A stretch of 64,000 nucleotides of DNA from Nitrosomonadales bacterium (GCA_023259055.1 JAHFQZ010000001.1:434001-498000), one strand, 5' to 3'. Shown: positions 36,639-45,462, counted from the first letter of the stretch. A program made the numbers and translations. The notes: a model not told the origin generated them from the letters alone.

Positions 36639-37478
36639 TTAATCAGCCGCAGGCAAACGTATTGTGTATTGCCCCGACTTCTCGTCGCGCACCACTAGCA
36701 GCAGCTTGTGTTTTTGCGCGTCTTCCACCAACTCCTTGAACGAACGGTAGCCGTACGAAGATTCGGTAAACCCCGGTCTGCGGCGCTGCATGGTGGTCTT
36801 GACCATCGAGCCCCATATCTTTTCATCGGAGCCGCGCTCGGCGATCAATGCCTCGACGGTCTCGACGATGAAATCGAGCGCTTCCTGGCGCTTGTCTTCT
36901 TCGCCCTTCGCTTCGCTGGACTTCCCATCGTCCGGCTTCGCCGTTCCGCTGGCAGGTTTGGCAGGAGCCTTCTTGGCGGCCTGTTTCTTTTTCGCTTCCT
37001 GCGCGCGTACCAGATCGTCGTAAAAGATGAACTCGTCGCAATTGGCGCTAAGCAAATCCGAAGTCGAGTCTTTCACGCCGATACCGATGACATATTTGTT
37101 GTTCTCGCGCAGCTTGGAAACCAGCGGCGAGAAGTCCGAGTCGCCGCTGATGATAACGAAGGTGTCCACATGGGCTTTGGTGTAGCAGAGGTCGAGCGCA
37201 TCCACGACCATGCGGATGTCGGCGGAGTTCTTGCCCGATTGGCGCACGTGCGGGATTTCAATTAATTCAAAAGCCGCTTCGTGCATCGTCGCCTTGAATT
37301 CCTTGTAGCGTTCCCAGTCGCAATAGGCCTTCTTGACGACGATGCTGCCCTTGAGCAGCAGGCGTTCCAGCACTTTCTTGATGTCAAACTGCGCGTACTT
37401 GGCGTCGCGCACGCCCAATGCCACGTTCTCGAAATCGCAAAATAAAGCCATGTTGGTAATTTCAGGTTGAGCTGCCAT
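36639..37478 (-). CDS. NYN-domain protein with C-terminal OST-HTH/LOTUS domain
   Basis: A 279-residue cytoplasmic protein. The N-terminal NYN (PIN-like, LabA/DUF88) domain (about 8-160) keeps the acidic metal-site positions: FCDFENV, DIRMVVDALDL and IISGDSDFSPLV. A Lys/Ala-rich linker (about 165-200) joins an OST-HTH-like domain (about 205-275; YGYRSFKELVEDAQKHKLL). The combination suggests an RNA-binding nuclease, possibly in RNA processing or turnover; the target is unknown. A GGAG site supports the ATG. Confidence 0.85.
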   Translation of the reverse strand: MAAQPEITNMALFCDFENVALGVRDAKYAQFDIKKVLERLLLKGSIVVKKAYCDWERYKEFKATMHEAAFELIEIPHVRQSGKNSADIRMVVDALDLCYTKAHVDTFVIISGDSDFSPLVSKLRENNKYVIGIGVKDSTSDLLSANCDEFIFYDDLVRAQEAKKKQAAKKAPAKPASGTAKPDDGKSSEAKGEEDKRQEALDFIVETVEALIAERGSDEKIWGSMVKTTMQRRRPGFTESSYGYRSFKELVEDAQKHKLLLVVRDEKSGQYTIRLPAAD

Positions 37479-37542
37479 GTGCGTCTCCTTTTTGCTTCGC
37501 TTTGATTAACGGACTTCGGTGCTAAAACGTTGCCAGATTTTT

Positions 37543-37591
37543 GCAGGAGCGGGCCGCTTCGACAGGCTCAGGGCAGGCATCCCGCTCCTAC
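37543..37591. repeat. REP-like palindromic repeat overlapping the FAD-oxidase stop codon
   Basis: CAGGAGCGGG on the left pairs with CCCGCTCCTA on the right across a core CTTCGACAGGCTCAGGGCAG. The form resembles widespread proteobacterial REP elements with GTAGGAGCGGG ends. On the minus strand the TAG in GTAGGAGCGGG is the stop codon of the FAD-oxidase gene. Confidence 0.7.
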
Positions 37592-38991
37592 AAAACCTTG
37601 CCGGGGTTCATCAGGCCATGCGGATCTAGGGTCTGCTTGATGCTGCGCATCAATTCCAGTTCCAGCGGGTCTTTGTATTCGCGGATAGTTTCGCGCTTGA
37701 GTTGCCCCAGGCCATGTTCGGCACTGATGCTGCCACCCAGTTCGCGCACTACCTGATAAACCAGTTTGTTCACCGCGCCTTCATGTTGTGCGATGAAAAT
37801 TTCATTCTGTGGCGCATCAGGTATCGAGACATTGTAGTGGATGTTGCCGTCGCCCATGTGCCCGAACGCCACGATGCGGATGCCGTGATATGCGGCATGC
37901 ATTGCGGTATCCGCGCGCGCGATGAATTCCGCCACGCGGCTGACCGGCACGGAGATGTCATGCTTGATGCTGATTCCTTCACTCTTTTGCGCATCGCTGA
38001 TATTCTGGCGCAGCTTCCACCAGTTCTCTGCCGCATCGGCATCGGTAGTGACCGCAAACTCCGGAATGCCTGCGCCGAAACCCTGGATCGCGCTGCGCAG
38101 CGCGTCGTCCAGCGGGCGTTGCAGCACGTCACTCGACTGGATCAGCAAATAATATTCGTACCGTTTGGCGAAAGGCTCGGCGGTTCCGGGAACATGCCTG
38201 AGCACAATATCCAGACTGCTGCGCGAAACGATCTCGAAAGCGCTCAGGGTATCTCCGCAAATGGCTCGGATATGCGCCAGCAGGCGCACGGCTATTGCAG
38301 GGTCGGATATTGCCACACAGGCGGTGGCGTTGGATTGCGGGCGCGGAAAAAGCTTCAGTACGGCGGCAGTGATGATACCCAGCGTGCCCTCTGCGCCAAT
38401 AAACAGGTGCTTCAGGTCATAGCCGGAGTTGTCCTTGCGCAGGCTGCGCAAGCCGTTCCAGATACGGCCGTCCGGCAACACCACTTCCAGCCCAAGCACC
38501 AGGTCGCGCGCATTGCCGTAACGCAGTACGCCGTTGCCGCCGGCATTGGTGGAAAGGTTGCCGCCGATCTCGCAGTAGTTCAGGGTCGCCGTCAGTTCGA
38601 GCGGGAACAGGCGGTTATTCTGTTCCGCCGCTTCGCGCACGCTGGCCAGTATGCAGCCCGCCTCGACGGTCATGGTGTAATTTAACGGGTCAACCGCGCG
38701 AATGCGTTTCATGCGCGACAGGTTCAGAACGATTTGCATGCCTTCAGACAGGGGCACCGATGCACCGCACAAACTGGTATTGCCGCCTTGCGGCACGATG
38801 GAAATTTTATTTGCGGCGCACAGCTTTACTATTTGTGCGACCTGCTGTGTGTCCGACGGAAACACCACTGCCAGCGCGTTTCCAAAATATCGGCCTCGCT
38901 TATCGGCGTAATGCTGTGCTGCGGCCACCCCGGTCAGCACGGCATCACTGCCAACGATGGCGGCGGCAGCATCAAGAAAATCTGTTGCCAT
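37588..38991 (-). CDS. FAD-linked oxidase (D-2-hydroxyacid dehydrogenase, GlcD/DLD type)
   Basis: A 467-residue flavoprotein of the vanillyl-alcohol oxidase superfamily. The N-terminal FAD domain (about 1-215) has PQGGNTSLCGASVP and GGNLSTNAGGNGVLRYG, and the C-terminal cap domain has HMGDGNIHYN and SAEHGLGQLKRE, the substrate carboxylate-binding region. Family members oxidise D-lactate, glycolate or D-2-hydroxyglutarate, and the substrate cannot be fixed from sequence. It lies 46 bases downstream of the haem membrane-protein gene on the same strand, so the two may be co-transcribed. The stop codon lies in a REP-like repeat. Confidence 0.85.
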   Translation of the reverse strand: MATDFLDAAAAIVGSDAVLTGVAAAQHYADKRGRYFGNALAVVFPSDTQQVAQIVKLCAANKISIVPQGGNTSLCGASVPLSEGMQIVLNLSRMKRIRAVDPLNYTMTVEAGCILASVREAAEQNNRLFPLELTATLNYCEIGGNLSTNAGGNGVLRYGNARDLVLGLEVVLPDGRIWNGLRSLRKDNSGYDLKHLFIGAEGTLGIITAAVLKLFPRPQSNATACVAISDPAIAVRLLAHIRAICGDTLSAFEIVSRSSLDIVLRHVPGTAEPFAKRYEYYLLIQSSDVLQRPLDDALRSAIQGFGAGIPEFAVTTDADAAENWWKLRQNISDAQKSEGISIKHDISVPVSRVAEFIARADTAMHAAYHGIRIVAFGHMGDGNIHYNVSIPDAPQNEIFIAQHEGAVNKLVYQVVRELGGSISAEHGLGQLKRETIREYKDPLELELMRSIKQTLDPHGLMNPGKVL

Positions 38992-39037
38992 ACCCGCGCT
39001 CAGCGTAACAACGGCTTATTGATTGCAGCCATGAAGA

Positions 39038-39772
39038 TCAGGCTTTTTTTGTTCTGAGCGGCTTTATGCACATCTGATAGAGCGACGAGAAAATCATCAC
39101 TGTCGATGCAAGGCTATATCCAATCCCCCCGATCATCTCCAGCCAGGCAAAGTTCGGATTCATCTTGGTGAGCCACCAGGATGCGACATCAACAATCAAA
39201 AACATAAATGGCGTGAAAATCAGCAATGTTTTGACCATTGGGCTAAAGCCTGATGCCAAGCTGAAGATCAGGCCGACAAAGAAGAAAATGAATGCAATGC
39301 CGAATAAATGAATATGCGAAACCCGGGTCAGGGTGCTTATGCTTGCCCCCATATCAACCGCTGCTACCTTGATCATAAGGTCCTTTTCAGCAACATTGGT
39401 TATGCCGGGCATGTTTGCATGGCAGGCAACACAATACTGATCAGTAAGCGGCTTGATCTTCGTCTCCCACTCATTTTCCGGCGCACCTGCTCGAGCCCAT
39501 TTGATCATCACCAGCCTGGCTTCAGCAGGTGCATTACCTTTCATCGAACCATTGAGCTTGGCCTCCAGCTTTGAACCATCACGATCGCCGTAATAGCTGT
39601 ACACGATATCATCTATAGACAACCCGAATTTGCCGTCCGCCATTCCGTGGGTCAGCAGGATTTGTCCGCCCGCCATCAACAAGCCCAAGCCAATAACGAG
39701 AAGGTAACCGGTAAATAGTGCCTTAACGGGCAAGGCGAGATTTTCCAGATTAGACCAAGTCAACTCTTTCAT
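39038..39772 (-). CDS. Membrane protein with one c-type haem motif
   Basis: A 244-residue membrane protein. TM1 (about 18-40) is followed by a periplasmic segment of about 110 residues with one c-type haem site CVACH (114-118). Three more TM helices follow (about 156-175, 182-201, 213-234), and SHIHLFG (152-158) at the edge of TM2 offers further His ligands. The family is not recognised. A GGGGAG ribosome site is present. It stands upstream of the FAD-linked oxidase, so a role as an electron carrier between the oxidase and a respiratory chain is conceivable but unproven. Confidence 0.8.
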   Translation of the reverse strand: MKELTWSNLENLALPVKALFTGYLLVIGLGLLMAGGQILLTHGMADGKFGLSIDDIVYSYYGDRDGSKLEAKLNGSMKGNAPAEARLVMIKWARAGAPENEWETKIKPLTDQYCVACHANMPGITNVAEKDLMIKVAAVDMGASISTLTRVSHIHLFGIAFIFFFVGLIFSLASGFSPMVKTLLIFTPFMFLIVDVASWWLTKMNPNFAWLEMIGGIGYSLASTVMIFSSLYQMCIKPLRTKKA

Positions 39773-39899
39773 TTTTTACTCCCCATAATTATTCATGTAC
39801 TGTCGCAAAAGAATGATTTTACAGGTCACCAGCAATAAACATGGCTTATAAACCCAGCCGACAATCGAACGAGACCCTATGTATGCCTCAGGTGTTTCG

Positions 39900-40364
39900 C
39901 TAAAAGGGAATATCGTCATCAAAATTATCGAAGCTGCCCTTGGCGGCCGGTGCGGCCTTGGCGGGAGCTGCGGCGCTGCCGGAAGAAGAAGCGGCAGGCT
40001 TGTTTTCCACCACTTCGAAACTGCTGCTGCCGGACGATTTACTACCCAGCATGGTCATCTCGTTGACAATGATCTCGGTGGTGTAGCGGTCCTGGCCTTC
40101 CTTGGTTTGCCACTTGCGGGTTTGCAGTTTGCCCTCGACGTAAATCTGGGAACCTTTCTTCAGGTACTCTCCGGCAATTTCGGCAAGGCGGCGATAAAAC
40201 ACCAAGTTATGCCACTCGGTTTTTTCCTGCTTCTCGCCGCTCTTGTCCTTCCAGTTTTCGGAGGTCGCCAATGTGGCATTGGTCACCGCTTCGCCGTTGG
40301 TCATATAGCGGGTTTCCGGGTCTTTGCCCAGACGGCCAATCAGAATCACTTTATTCACCGACAT
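39900..40364 (-). CDS. ssb: Single-stranded DNA-binding protein
   Basis: Homotetrameric OB-fold protein that coats single-stranded DNA in replication and repair. The 154-residue sequence has the signature [33 protein letters not shown] split over the first 33 residues, and a Gly/Ala/Ser-rich linker leads to the conserved acidic tip DDDIPF that recruits partner proteins. It follows the MFS gene with one base between, and its AAAGGAG site lies inside the MFS 3' end. This MFS-ssb pair normally stands divergent to uvrA in betaproteobacteria. Confidence 0.97.
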   Translation of the reverse strand: MSVNKVILIGRLGKDPETRYMTNGEAVTNATLATSENWKDKSGEKQEKTEWHNLVFYRRLAEIAGEYLKKGSQIYVEGKLQTRKWQTKEGQDRYTTEIIVNEMTMLGSKSSGSSSFEVVENKPAASSSGSAAAPAKAAPAAKGSFDNFDDDIPF

Positions 40365-40365
40365 G

Positions 40366-41724
40366 TCATGCTCCTTTCATCACGAGTTTTTCCACCGCCG
40401 CTTCGTCAAACCCATGCCTGTCCACCTTGAGGCAGGCCATGCGCTCTGCTGCGACCACCATCACTTCGCGCACCCCCGAAAGTTGCGCGAGACGCTGGCG
40501 CAATTCTACAGCAGCGGCGTCATTCATTTCCGGTAAATGATACAGCCTGGTGCGGACCGCCGCCGGAGGCTGCATGCCGGATGCCACCACCAGCCACAGC
40601 AGCAGCAACACAATACCGAACACAAACACGGCATTGCCGCCGACAAACTGCATCAACGCGCCGCCCACTGCCGCGCCGAAAAACGCGCCTAAAAACTGCA
40701 CGCTGCTATACACTCCCATCGCCGTGCCCCTGGAGGACAGCGGCGCAATAATGCTGATCAGCGCGGGCAACTTGGCTTCCAGCACGTTGAATGCGGTAAA
40801 GAATAGCAACAACCCGGCGGTCAGACCCCACAGGGTATGTTGCGCAAACAGCAGAATGATTTGCGCAATCGCCGCCAACGCGATTGCCAGCACGAACACC
40901 TGTTTCACCTTGCCCATCTTTTCCGAAATGATGATAAGCGGCAGCATCAGCACAAAGCCCGCAAACATCACCGGCAGATAAATTTTCCAGTGCTGCGACA
41001 CCTCCAGACCGTCGGCCTGCAGCAAGAACGGCACGTGCATGAATACCGACATCAAGACCGCGTGTACCGTGAAAATACCGAAATCGAGGCGCAGCAAATC
41101 CTTGTTGCGCAGTACTTCACCGAAACGTTTTCTGTTAGCTTCGGTGTCGCTGTGGAAGCGCGTAATTACTGGATCGGGAATCACGAATCGCACCACCAGC
41201 AGCGCCAGCAACGCCAGCACGCCGGTCAAGGCAAAGATGTTGGGCACGCCAAGGATGCCATTGAGTATCGGGGAAATAATCAGCGACAGCGAGAATGTGA
41301 CGCCGATGGTCATGCCGATCATCGCCATCGCCTTGGTGCGCACTTCTTCACGCGTGAGGTCGGCGGTAAGCGCCATCACTGCGGCATTGATCGCGCCCGC
41401 GCCCTGAATGGCACGTCCGGCAATAACCCAATAAATATTATCCGCCGACGCTGCGATGAAACTGCCCAGCGCGAACACCACCAGCCCGCCATAAATTACC
41501 GACTTGCGACCGTAACGGTCGGACAACCATCCGGCGGGAAGTTGCAGGATTGCCTGGGTCAAACCGTAAGCGCCGAGTGCGATACCCATCAGCAAGTGGC
41601 TTTCACCGCCTGGCAGATGTTCCGCATACAGCGCAAAAACCGGCAGAATGATGAACAACCCCAGCATACGCAGGCCGTATATACCGGCCAAGCCAAAGCT
41701 GGCGCGGAGTTCAGCCGCAGTCAT
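40366..41724 (-). CDS. MFS transporter with C-terminal YAM-like domain
   Basis: A 452-residue transporter of the YajR-like major facilitator group. Twelve hydrophobic segments are visible, with the MFS loop motif [16 protein letters not shown] near residue 60. A C-terminal soluble domain of about 70 residues ([24 protein letters not shown]...[16 protein letters not shown] split around) has the ferredoxin-like YAM form. The substrate is unknown. The frame begins at 41778, but the [20 protein letters not shown] start at 41724 fits the family. It is upstream of ssb with one base between. Confidence 0.88.
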   Translation of the reverse strand: MTAAELRASFGLAGIYGLRMLGLFIILPVFALYAEHLPGGESHLLMGIALGAYGLTQAILQLPAGWLSDRYGRKSVIYGGLVVFALGSFIAASADNIYWVIAGRAIQGAGAINAAVMALTADLTREEVRTKAMAMIGMTIGVTFSLSLIISPILNGILGVPNIFALTGVLALLALLVVRFVIPDPVITRFHSDTEANRKRFGEVLRNKDLLRLDFGIFTVHAVLMSVFMHVPFLLQADGLEVSQHWKIYLPVMFAGFVLMLPLIIISEKMGKVKQVFVLAIALAAIAQIILLFAQHTLWGLTAGLLLFFTAFNVLEAKLPALISIIAPLSSRGTAMGVYSSVQFLGAFFGAAVGGALMQFVGGNAVFVFGIVLLLLWLVVASGMQPPAAVRTRLYHLPEMNDAAAVELRQRLAQLSGVREVMVVAAERMACLKVDRHGFDEAAVEKLVMKGA

Positions 41725-41910
41725 GGTATTTGTCGCAGGTAACATGGATGATATTGGAAAGGTGCAAAAGTCGCGCATTTTAGCAGGTCGTCACGCTTGC
41801 TAACAGATATACGCAAAGACAAGCAGAGCTAGTGGCGCGTAGCCGACACCTATCAATTCATCACGTCGAGCCTGCTAATTGCGAAGCTGCCCCATTAGCT
41901 TCCAAACTAG

Positions 41911-41935
41911 AAAATGGCCGCACACAGCGGCCATT
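41911..41935 (-). terminator. Terminator after the first csbD gene
   Basis: On the minus strand AATGGCCGC and GCGGCCATT form a 9-bp stem around TGTGT and are followed by a T run (ATTTT), 17 bases after the csbD stop. Confidence 0.75.
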
Positions 41936-41952
41936 GTTATTACGCAATCGCA

Positions 41953-42138
41953 TCAGGAAGATTTGTTCGAATCCTTGATGACTTCCTTTGCATCGCCAAA
42001 GGCTTTCTCTGCTTTTCCGGCTATTTGCTTGCCGAGACCTTTGGCTTGCTGCTCTTTACTGCCGATCAGCTGCCCAACTTTTTCCTGCACTTTCCCGGAT
42101 ATGTCTTTTGCAACGCCTTTGACTTGATCTTTGTTCAT
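41953..42138 (-). CDS. CsbD family stress protein (copy 1)
   Basis: A 61-residue CsbD/YjbJ-type protein: NKDQVKGVAKDISGKVQEKVG and QQAKGLGKQIAGKAEKAFGDAKEVIK, hydrophilic, Lys- and Gly-rich. Family members are abundant general-stress proteins of unknown mechanism. The frame opens at 42153, but AAGGA precedes the ATG at 42138. A 34-base box 56 bases upstream recurs before copy 2. It ends in a terminator. Confidence 0.88.
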   Translation of the reverse strand: MNKDQVKGVAKDISGKVQEKVGQLIGSKEQQAKGLGKQIAGKAEKAFGDAKEVIKDSNKSS

Positions 42139-42193
42139 GACTTTTTCCTTCATTTAAATTGACAGGGTATCCCTGTTGGAACTGTAGATTGAT

Positions 42194-42227
42194 CGTAATG
42201 TTGTCGCCGGTCTGTACGGTAACGAAC
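42194..42227 (-). promoter_or_regulatory. Shared upstream box, csbD copy 1
   Basis: A 34-base sequence that recurs at 43308-43341 with 32 identical bases (hand count). On the minus strand it reads GTTCGTTACCGTACAGACCG and then GCGACAACATTACG. Its distance to the start codon (55 bases) is similar to that of the second copy (58 bases), which suggests a common promoter or operator. Confidence 0.6.
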
Positions 42228-42388
42228 CAATAACTATTTAATTAACTTTCCCGGCCTGAATTACCGTCACGATGGGAGGGTGCAGAAACTTTGTGCATGG
42301 TTTGTTCGGGCACGCTACAGATGCTCATTTATACCCACAGTGAACGAAGCTCATCATCTGAAGTATTATTCGCCTTATAAATATACGA

Positions 42389-42916
42389 TCAGGTATCGCT
42401 CTTCATAAACAGCCGAGCCAGTGGTCGTCTCCAGAGGAATCCAAGCACAATGGACAGGATTCCAAAAAATATCGCTCCGAGTTCACAGACAGCGCGTGCG
42501 TCCTTGGCTAGCCTCAACAGATCCTCACCCTGCTGCATAGCCAATTTGCCTGCATCTAGCCGTTCCTCGCCAGCGTTAAGTTTTTTCTCTCCTTTGGCAA
42601 CTTGCTTATCCCCTTCGGCAATCTGATCTCTACCCTTTTCAAAGCCTTTTCCACCATTCAGCACCTTATCCATCAACACCAGGAGTTTGTTGGCATAAGC
42701 CTGAGCATATTCCTTCTTGCCCTCTGACAACTCTTGCTTGCCTGCTTCCAAATTAGCTTTGCCCGCATCAAGCGCAAGCTTTCCTTTTTCAAGCTGATTT
42801 TGGCCCTCGGAAATTTTTCTTTCCCCGGCAACAATCTTATCGGAGAGAAGTAGATAACCGGCCACAAACGCAATAGCCAATAGAATTACGAGCAGTAAAG
42901 TTAACAATTTAGCCAT
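42389..42916 (-). CDS. Two-TM protein with glycine-heptad repeats
   Basis: A 175-residue protein of unknown function. One TM helix at each end (about 4-24 and 146-162) flanks a predicted periplasmic part. Glycine recurs every seventh residue at 31, 38, 45, 52, 59, 66 and again at 88, 95, 102, 109, 116, 123, 130, for example GKLALDAGKANLEAGKQEL. The pattern resembles the heptads of YhgE/Pip-type proteins. Residues 67-87 would form the turn of an antiparallel helical hairpin. An AAGGG site precedes the start. It lies between two csbD genes and has no known family name. Confidence 0.78.
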   Translation of the reverse strand: MAKLLTLLLVILLAIAFVAGYLLLSDKIVAGERKISEGQNQLEKGKLALDAGKANLEAGKQELSEGKKEYAQAYANKLLVLMDKVLNGGKGFEKGRDQIAEGDKQVAKGEKKLNAGEERLDAGKLAMQQGEDLLRLAKDARAVCELGAIFFGILSIVLGFLWRRPLARLFMKSDT

Positions 42917-43063
42917 GATTTTCCCTTCATATATTAACGAAGCTCGTAGCGCACCTGCGCATTATGAGAGCAAGCCCAGTGTGCTACGTTTTGCTTCCGC
43001 CTATCTCTTCGCATACCCAATGGAGAGTGCAAATGCATAGTTATTTCATATTTCATAAACACA

Positions 43064-43249
43064 TCAGCCATGTTTACCCGCATTTTTGATGGCTTCTTTT
43101 GCATCGCCATAGATTTTTTTGGCATTACCGAATATTTGCTTGCCTACCTCTTTGCCTTGTTTCTCTGGGCTGCCGAACAGCTTCCCAAACTCTTCCTGCA
43201 ATTTAACGAAGATGCCTTGTTCAACGCCCTCAACTTGATCTGCGTTCAT
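43064..43249 (-). CDS. CsbD family protein (diverged copy 2)
   Basis: Also 61 residues. It shares about 33 of 61 positions with copy 1 in an ungapped hand alignment. It starts NADQVEGV and ends GDAKEAIKNAG, but some family Lys/Gly positions are replaced by hydrophobic or acidic residues (GIFVKLQEEFGKLFG), so it may have changed role. GGGAGG lies six bases before the ATG at 43249, whereas the upstream ATG at 43255 would sit directly on that site. A recurring 34-base box lies upstream. Confidence 0.75.
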   Translation of the reverse strand: MNADQVEGVEQGIFVKLQEEFGKLFGSPEKQGKEVGKQIFGNAKKIYGDAKEAIKNAGKHG

Positions 43250-43614
43250 GACCATCCTCCCTTATTAATAAATTGGCAGACTCTTCCACAACAAGTTGAA
43301 GAATGAACGTAATGTTGCCGCCGGTCTGTACGGTAACCAACTTAAAAACAAAATGGAACTGGCCAATCAGAATTGCCGACTCAATGTTGATAGTGTCTGG
43401 AATAATGAATTTTGTGTAAAGCCCGTTTCATCTTTAGGATATTTTATATTCTCAACAAGCCCCACTATGTGCGCTGGCATACAGAATGATTATTATCCAT
43501 TTACTATCATTTGCCGGTGTACATTCAAAAAATTGGTTGGCAACATGATTCTCCGCTTTGAAAACCACATACTCATAAACACCATCAGAATGGTCGATAT
43601 AAAAGGTGAAGAAG
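43250..43614. other. Divergent gene-free stretch between csbD copy 2 and the CheB-like gene
   Basis: About 365 bases, AT-rich by eye, containing the second shared box (43308-43341, minus strand). An open frame of 109 codons at 43296-43625 starts with TTG and has no ribosome site; its composition is not gene-like. No terminator or long repeat was seen. Confidence 0.5.
43308..43341 (-). promoter_or_regulatory. Shared upstream box, csbD copy 2
   Basis: The second copy of the 34-base box, differing from 42194-42227 at two positions. It lies 58 bases before the start codon of csbD copy 2. Confidence 0.6.
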
Positions 43615-44208
43615 ATGCCTATTAAACTAGACACATCTACGAGAGATTTCCCTATAGTTTGCATCGGCGGTTCAACCGGTGGCCTCGACGCCTATATTAG
43701 GCTTTTGCAAAATCTCCCGGCTGACATGGGTGTGGCTATTGTCATCGTTAATCACATCACGCAAATGCCTACCCACCTCCATGAAGTTCTTCCTCGCTTT
43801 ACAACTATGCCGGTTGATCTCATCACGGAAAGTTTGCTAATCGAACCTAACCGCGTATTTATCATCCCTGAAAACCGGGATTTACACGTCTTGGATGGCG
43901 AGTTTCGTCTTAAGCCGATATCAAAGCCACGCGGCTGGCCTGACGTAATCACGGTTTTCCTGCGTTCACTGACGCGTTACTGGGACGGCAAGCTTATTGC
44001 TGTTATTGTCTCGGGCTATGATGGGGACGGGGCAGCAGCACTGTGTGGCATCAAAGAAGTTGGAGGCATTACAATCGCGCAGAAGCTTAGTACGGCGAGT
44101 CAGCCAGACATGCCGGAGAGCGCAATTAAAAGTGGGTGCATCGATTATATTTTGTCGCCAGAAAATATCGCTCAAGAAATTGTGCGTATTGCGCGCGTTG
44201 AGGCCTGA
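43615..44208 (+). CDS. Stand-alone CheB-type methylesterase domain
   Basis: A 197-residue protein consisting only of a CheB-like methylesterase/glutamine deamidase domain, without the N-terminal receiver domain of chemotaxis CheB. The catalytic Ser is in CIGGSTGGLDA, the His in IVNHITQMPTHL, and the Asp in SGYDGDGAAAL (usually a TGMGxDG loop, here altered). A GTG at 43606 is an alternative start, but AAGGTG is well placed before the ATG at 43615. The AI-2E permease begins directly after its stop. No chemoreceptor or other chemotaxis gene is in the window, so the substrate is unknown. Confidence 0.82.
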   Translation: MPIKLDTSTRDFPIVCIGGSTGGLDAYIRLLQNLPADMGVAIVIVNHITQMPTHLHEVLPRFTTMPVDLITESLLIEPNRVFIIPENRDLHVLDGEFRLKPISKPRGWPDVITVFLRSLTRYWDGKLIAVIVSGYDGDGAAALCGIKEVGGITIAQKLSTASQPDMPESAIKSGCIDYILSPENIAQEIVRIARVEA

Positions 44209-45462
44209 ATGAGAGCGCCGGAAAACAAGACATCTGCGCCCGTTGCGTTGGACAGACGCATCGAGCATGAAGAGGAAGTACAGTCTCGGCGAACACGCGT
44301 GATCCGCATTGAAATCGCTCCATGGACTATATTTTCACTGGTGCTGGTCATCGCCGGATTGTGGATTTCAATGCGCCTGTTGCCGGTCTTCCTGGTGCTC
44401 GTGGGTGCGCTGATGATCGTCGGCTCGCTCGCCCCGGCGGTGGATTGGCTGGAACAGCGCGGCGTGCGCAGGGATGTGGGTATCGCCATCGTCTTCACCA
44501 TGCTGTTCGTATCGGCCGTGCTGTTATTCGTTCTTACCGTCCCGGAGCTGGTGAATCAGGTAAGGAGCCTGATCGGCATGGAGCCGGCGCTGCGCGAGCG
44601 GCTGGCGGAGTGGTTCGCCCGATCTCCGCTCACGGCGAGCCTCGCTGACACGATGCGCAACGTGCATTATGACTCGCTCATCAAGTCTTCGGCTACGTCC
44701 GTGCTGACCTTTGTCACCATCGTGGTGGAGAGTATCGCCTACGGGTTCGGCGCGATTTTCCTCGCGCTGTACATGATGCTGGATCGAGACCGGCTGCGCG
44801 GAGCGCTGTTCGCGGTAGTGCCGCGCACACACCATATCCGGTTGTCGCGCATCCTGGTTCATCTGAACACAATCGTCGGCGGCTATATCCGGGGTCAGGC
44901 GATTACCTGCGCCATGATGGCCGCGTTCGTGTTCATCCTGCTCACCGCATGCGGCGTTCCGAATGCTCTGGTCATCGCTGTGTTCGGCGGCCTGGCCGAC
45001 ATCCTGCCATACATAGGTATCTTCCTCACTATGGGCCCAGCGGTTGCCGCCGCGCTCCCTTACGGTACGGTCATCGTCACGGTGGTTTTAGTGCTGATGC
45101 TCATCTACGAAGAATTCGAGAGCCGCGTACTGGTGCCCATAGTCTATGGACACGCGATGCGGCTGCCGTCATCCGTTGTTCTCTTTTCCCTGATTGCCGG
45201 TGCCACGCTGTTCGGGATCATCGGTGCGCTGCTCGCGCTGCCGGTCGCGGCGACGATCCTGATGCTCATCGACAAGCTGCGCGTCGAGCTGCCCGGCGAG
45301 ACGGAACAGGCCGTGGATACCGAGAGGAGAAAAAAGGACGAGCATAGCGAGCTCGAATACGAGCGCAGAACCGGAGGCATGCCGGCAGAAGAGGCAGCGG
45401 CTATCGCAGTCGAAATGTCGGGTGATCGAAAAACAGCGGAAGACAAACCGGCGGCTTCTTGA
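44209..45462 (+). CDS. AI-2E family transporter (PerM/YdiK type)
   Basis: A 417-residue inner-membrane protein of the DUF20/AI-2E exporter superfamily. About seven to eight TM helices are visible, with VGGYIRGQAITCAMMAAF and the late segment RVLVPIVYGHAMRLPSSVVLFSLIAG typical of the family. The substrate is not known; the name comes from TqsA only. The highly charged C-terminal tail (about 360-417) is not a family feature. It begins immediately after the CheB-like stop codon (no gap), so the two are translationally linked. Confidence 0.85.
   Translation: MRAPENKTSAPVALDRRIEHEEEVQSRRTRVIRIEIAPWTIFSLVLVIAGLWISMRLLPVFLVLVGALMIVGSLAPAVDWLEQRGVRRDVGIAIVFTMLFVSAVLLFVLTVPELVNQVRSLIGMEPALRERLAEWFARSPLTASLADTMRNVHYDSLIKSSATSVLTFVTIVVESIAYGFGAIFLALYMMLDRDRLRGALFAVVPRTHHIRLSRILVHLNTIVGGYIRGQAITCAMMAAFVFILLTACGVPNALVIAVFGGLADILPYIGIFLTMGPAVAAALPYGTVIVTVVLVLMLIYEEFESRVLVPIVYGHAMRLPSSVVLFSLIAGATLFGIIGALLALPVAATILMLIDKLRVELPGETEQAVDTERRKKDEHSELEYERRTGGMPAEEAAAIAVEMSGDRKTAEDKPAAS

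Noticed and set aside
37702-38685. Plus-strand open frame of 327 codons opposite the FAD-linked oxidase
   Set aside because: It mirrors a clear enzyme on the other strand and has no signal of its own.
40837-41742. Plus-strand open frame of 301 codons opposite the MFS transporter
   Set aside because: It is antisense to a well-supported transporter and rich in His and Gln, typical of a shadow frame.
41780-41878. TTAGCAGG/CCTGCTAA inverted repeat at the edge of the csbD module as a mobile element end
   Set aside because: Only 8 bp, no matching sequence near 45.9 kb and no target duplication or transposase gene.
43296-43625. 109-codon open frame upstream of the CheB-like gene
   Set aside because: It starts with TTG without a ribosome site, overlaps the CheB-like start, includes the csbD box, and has an unconvincing composition.
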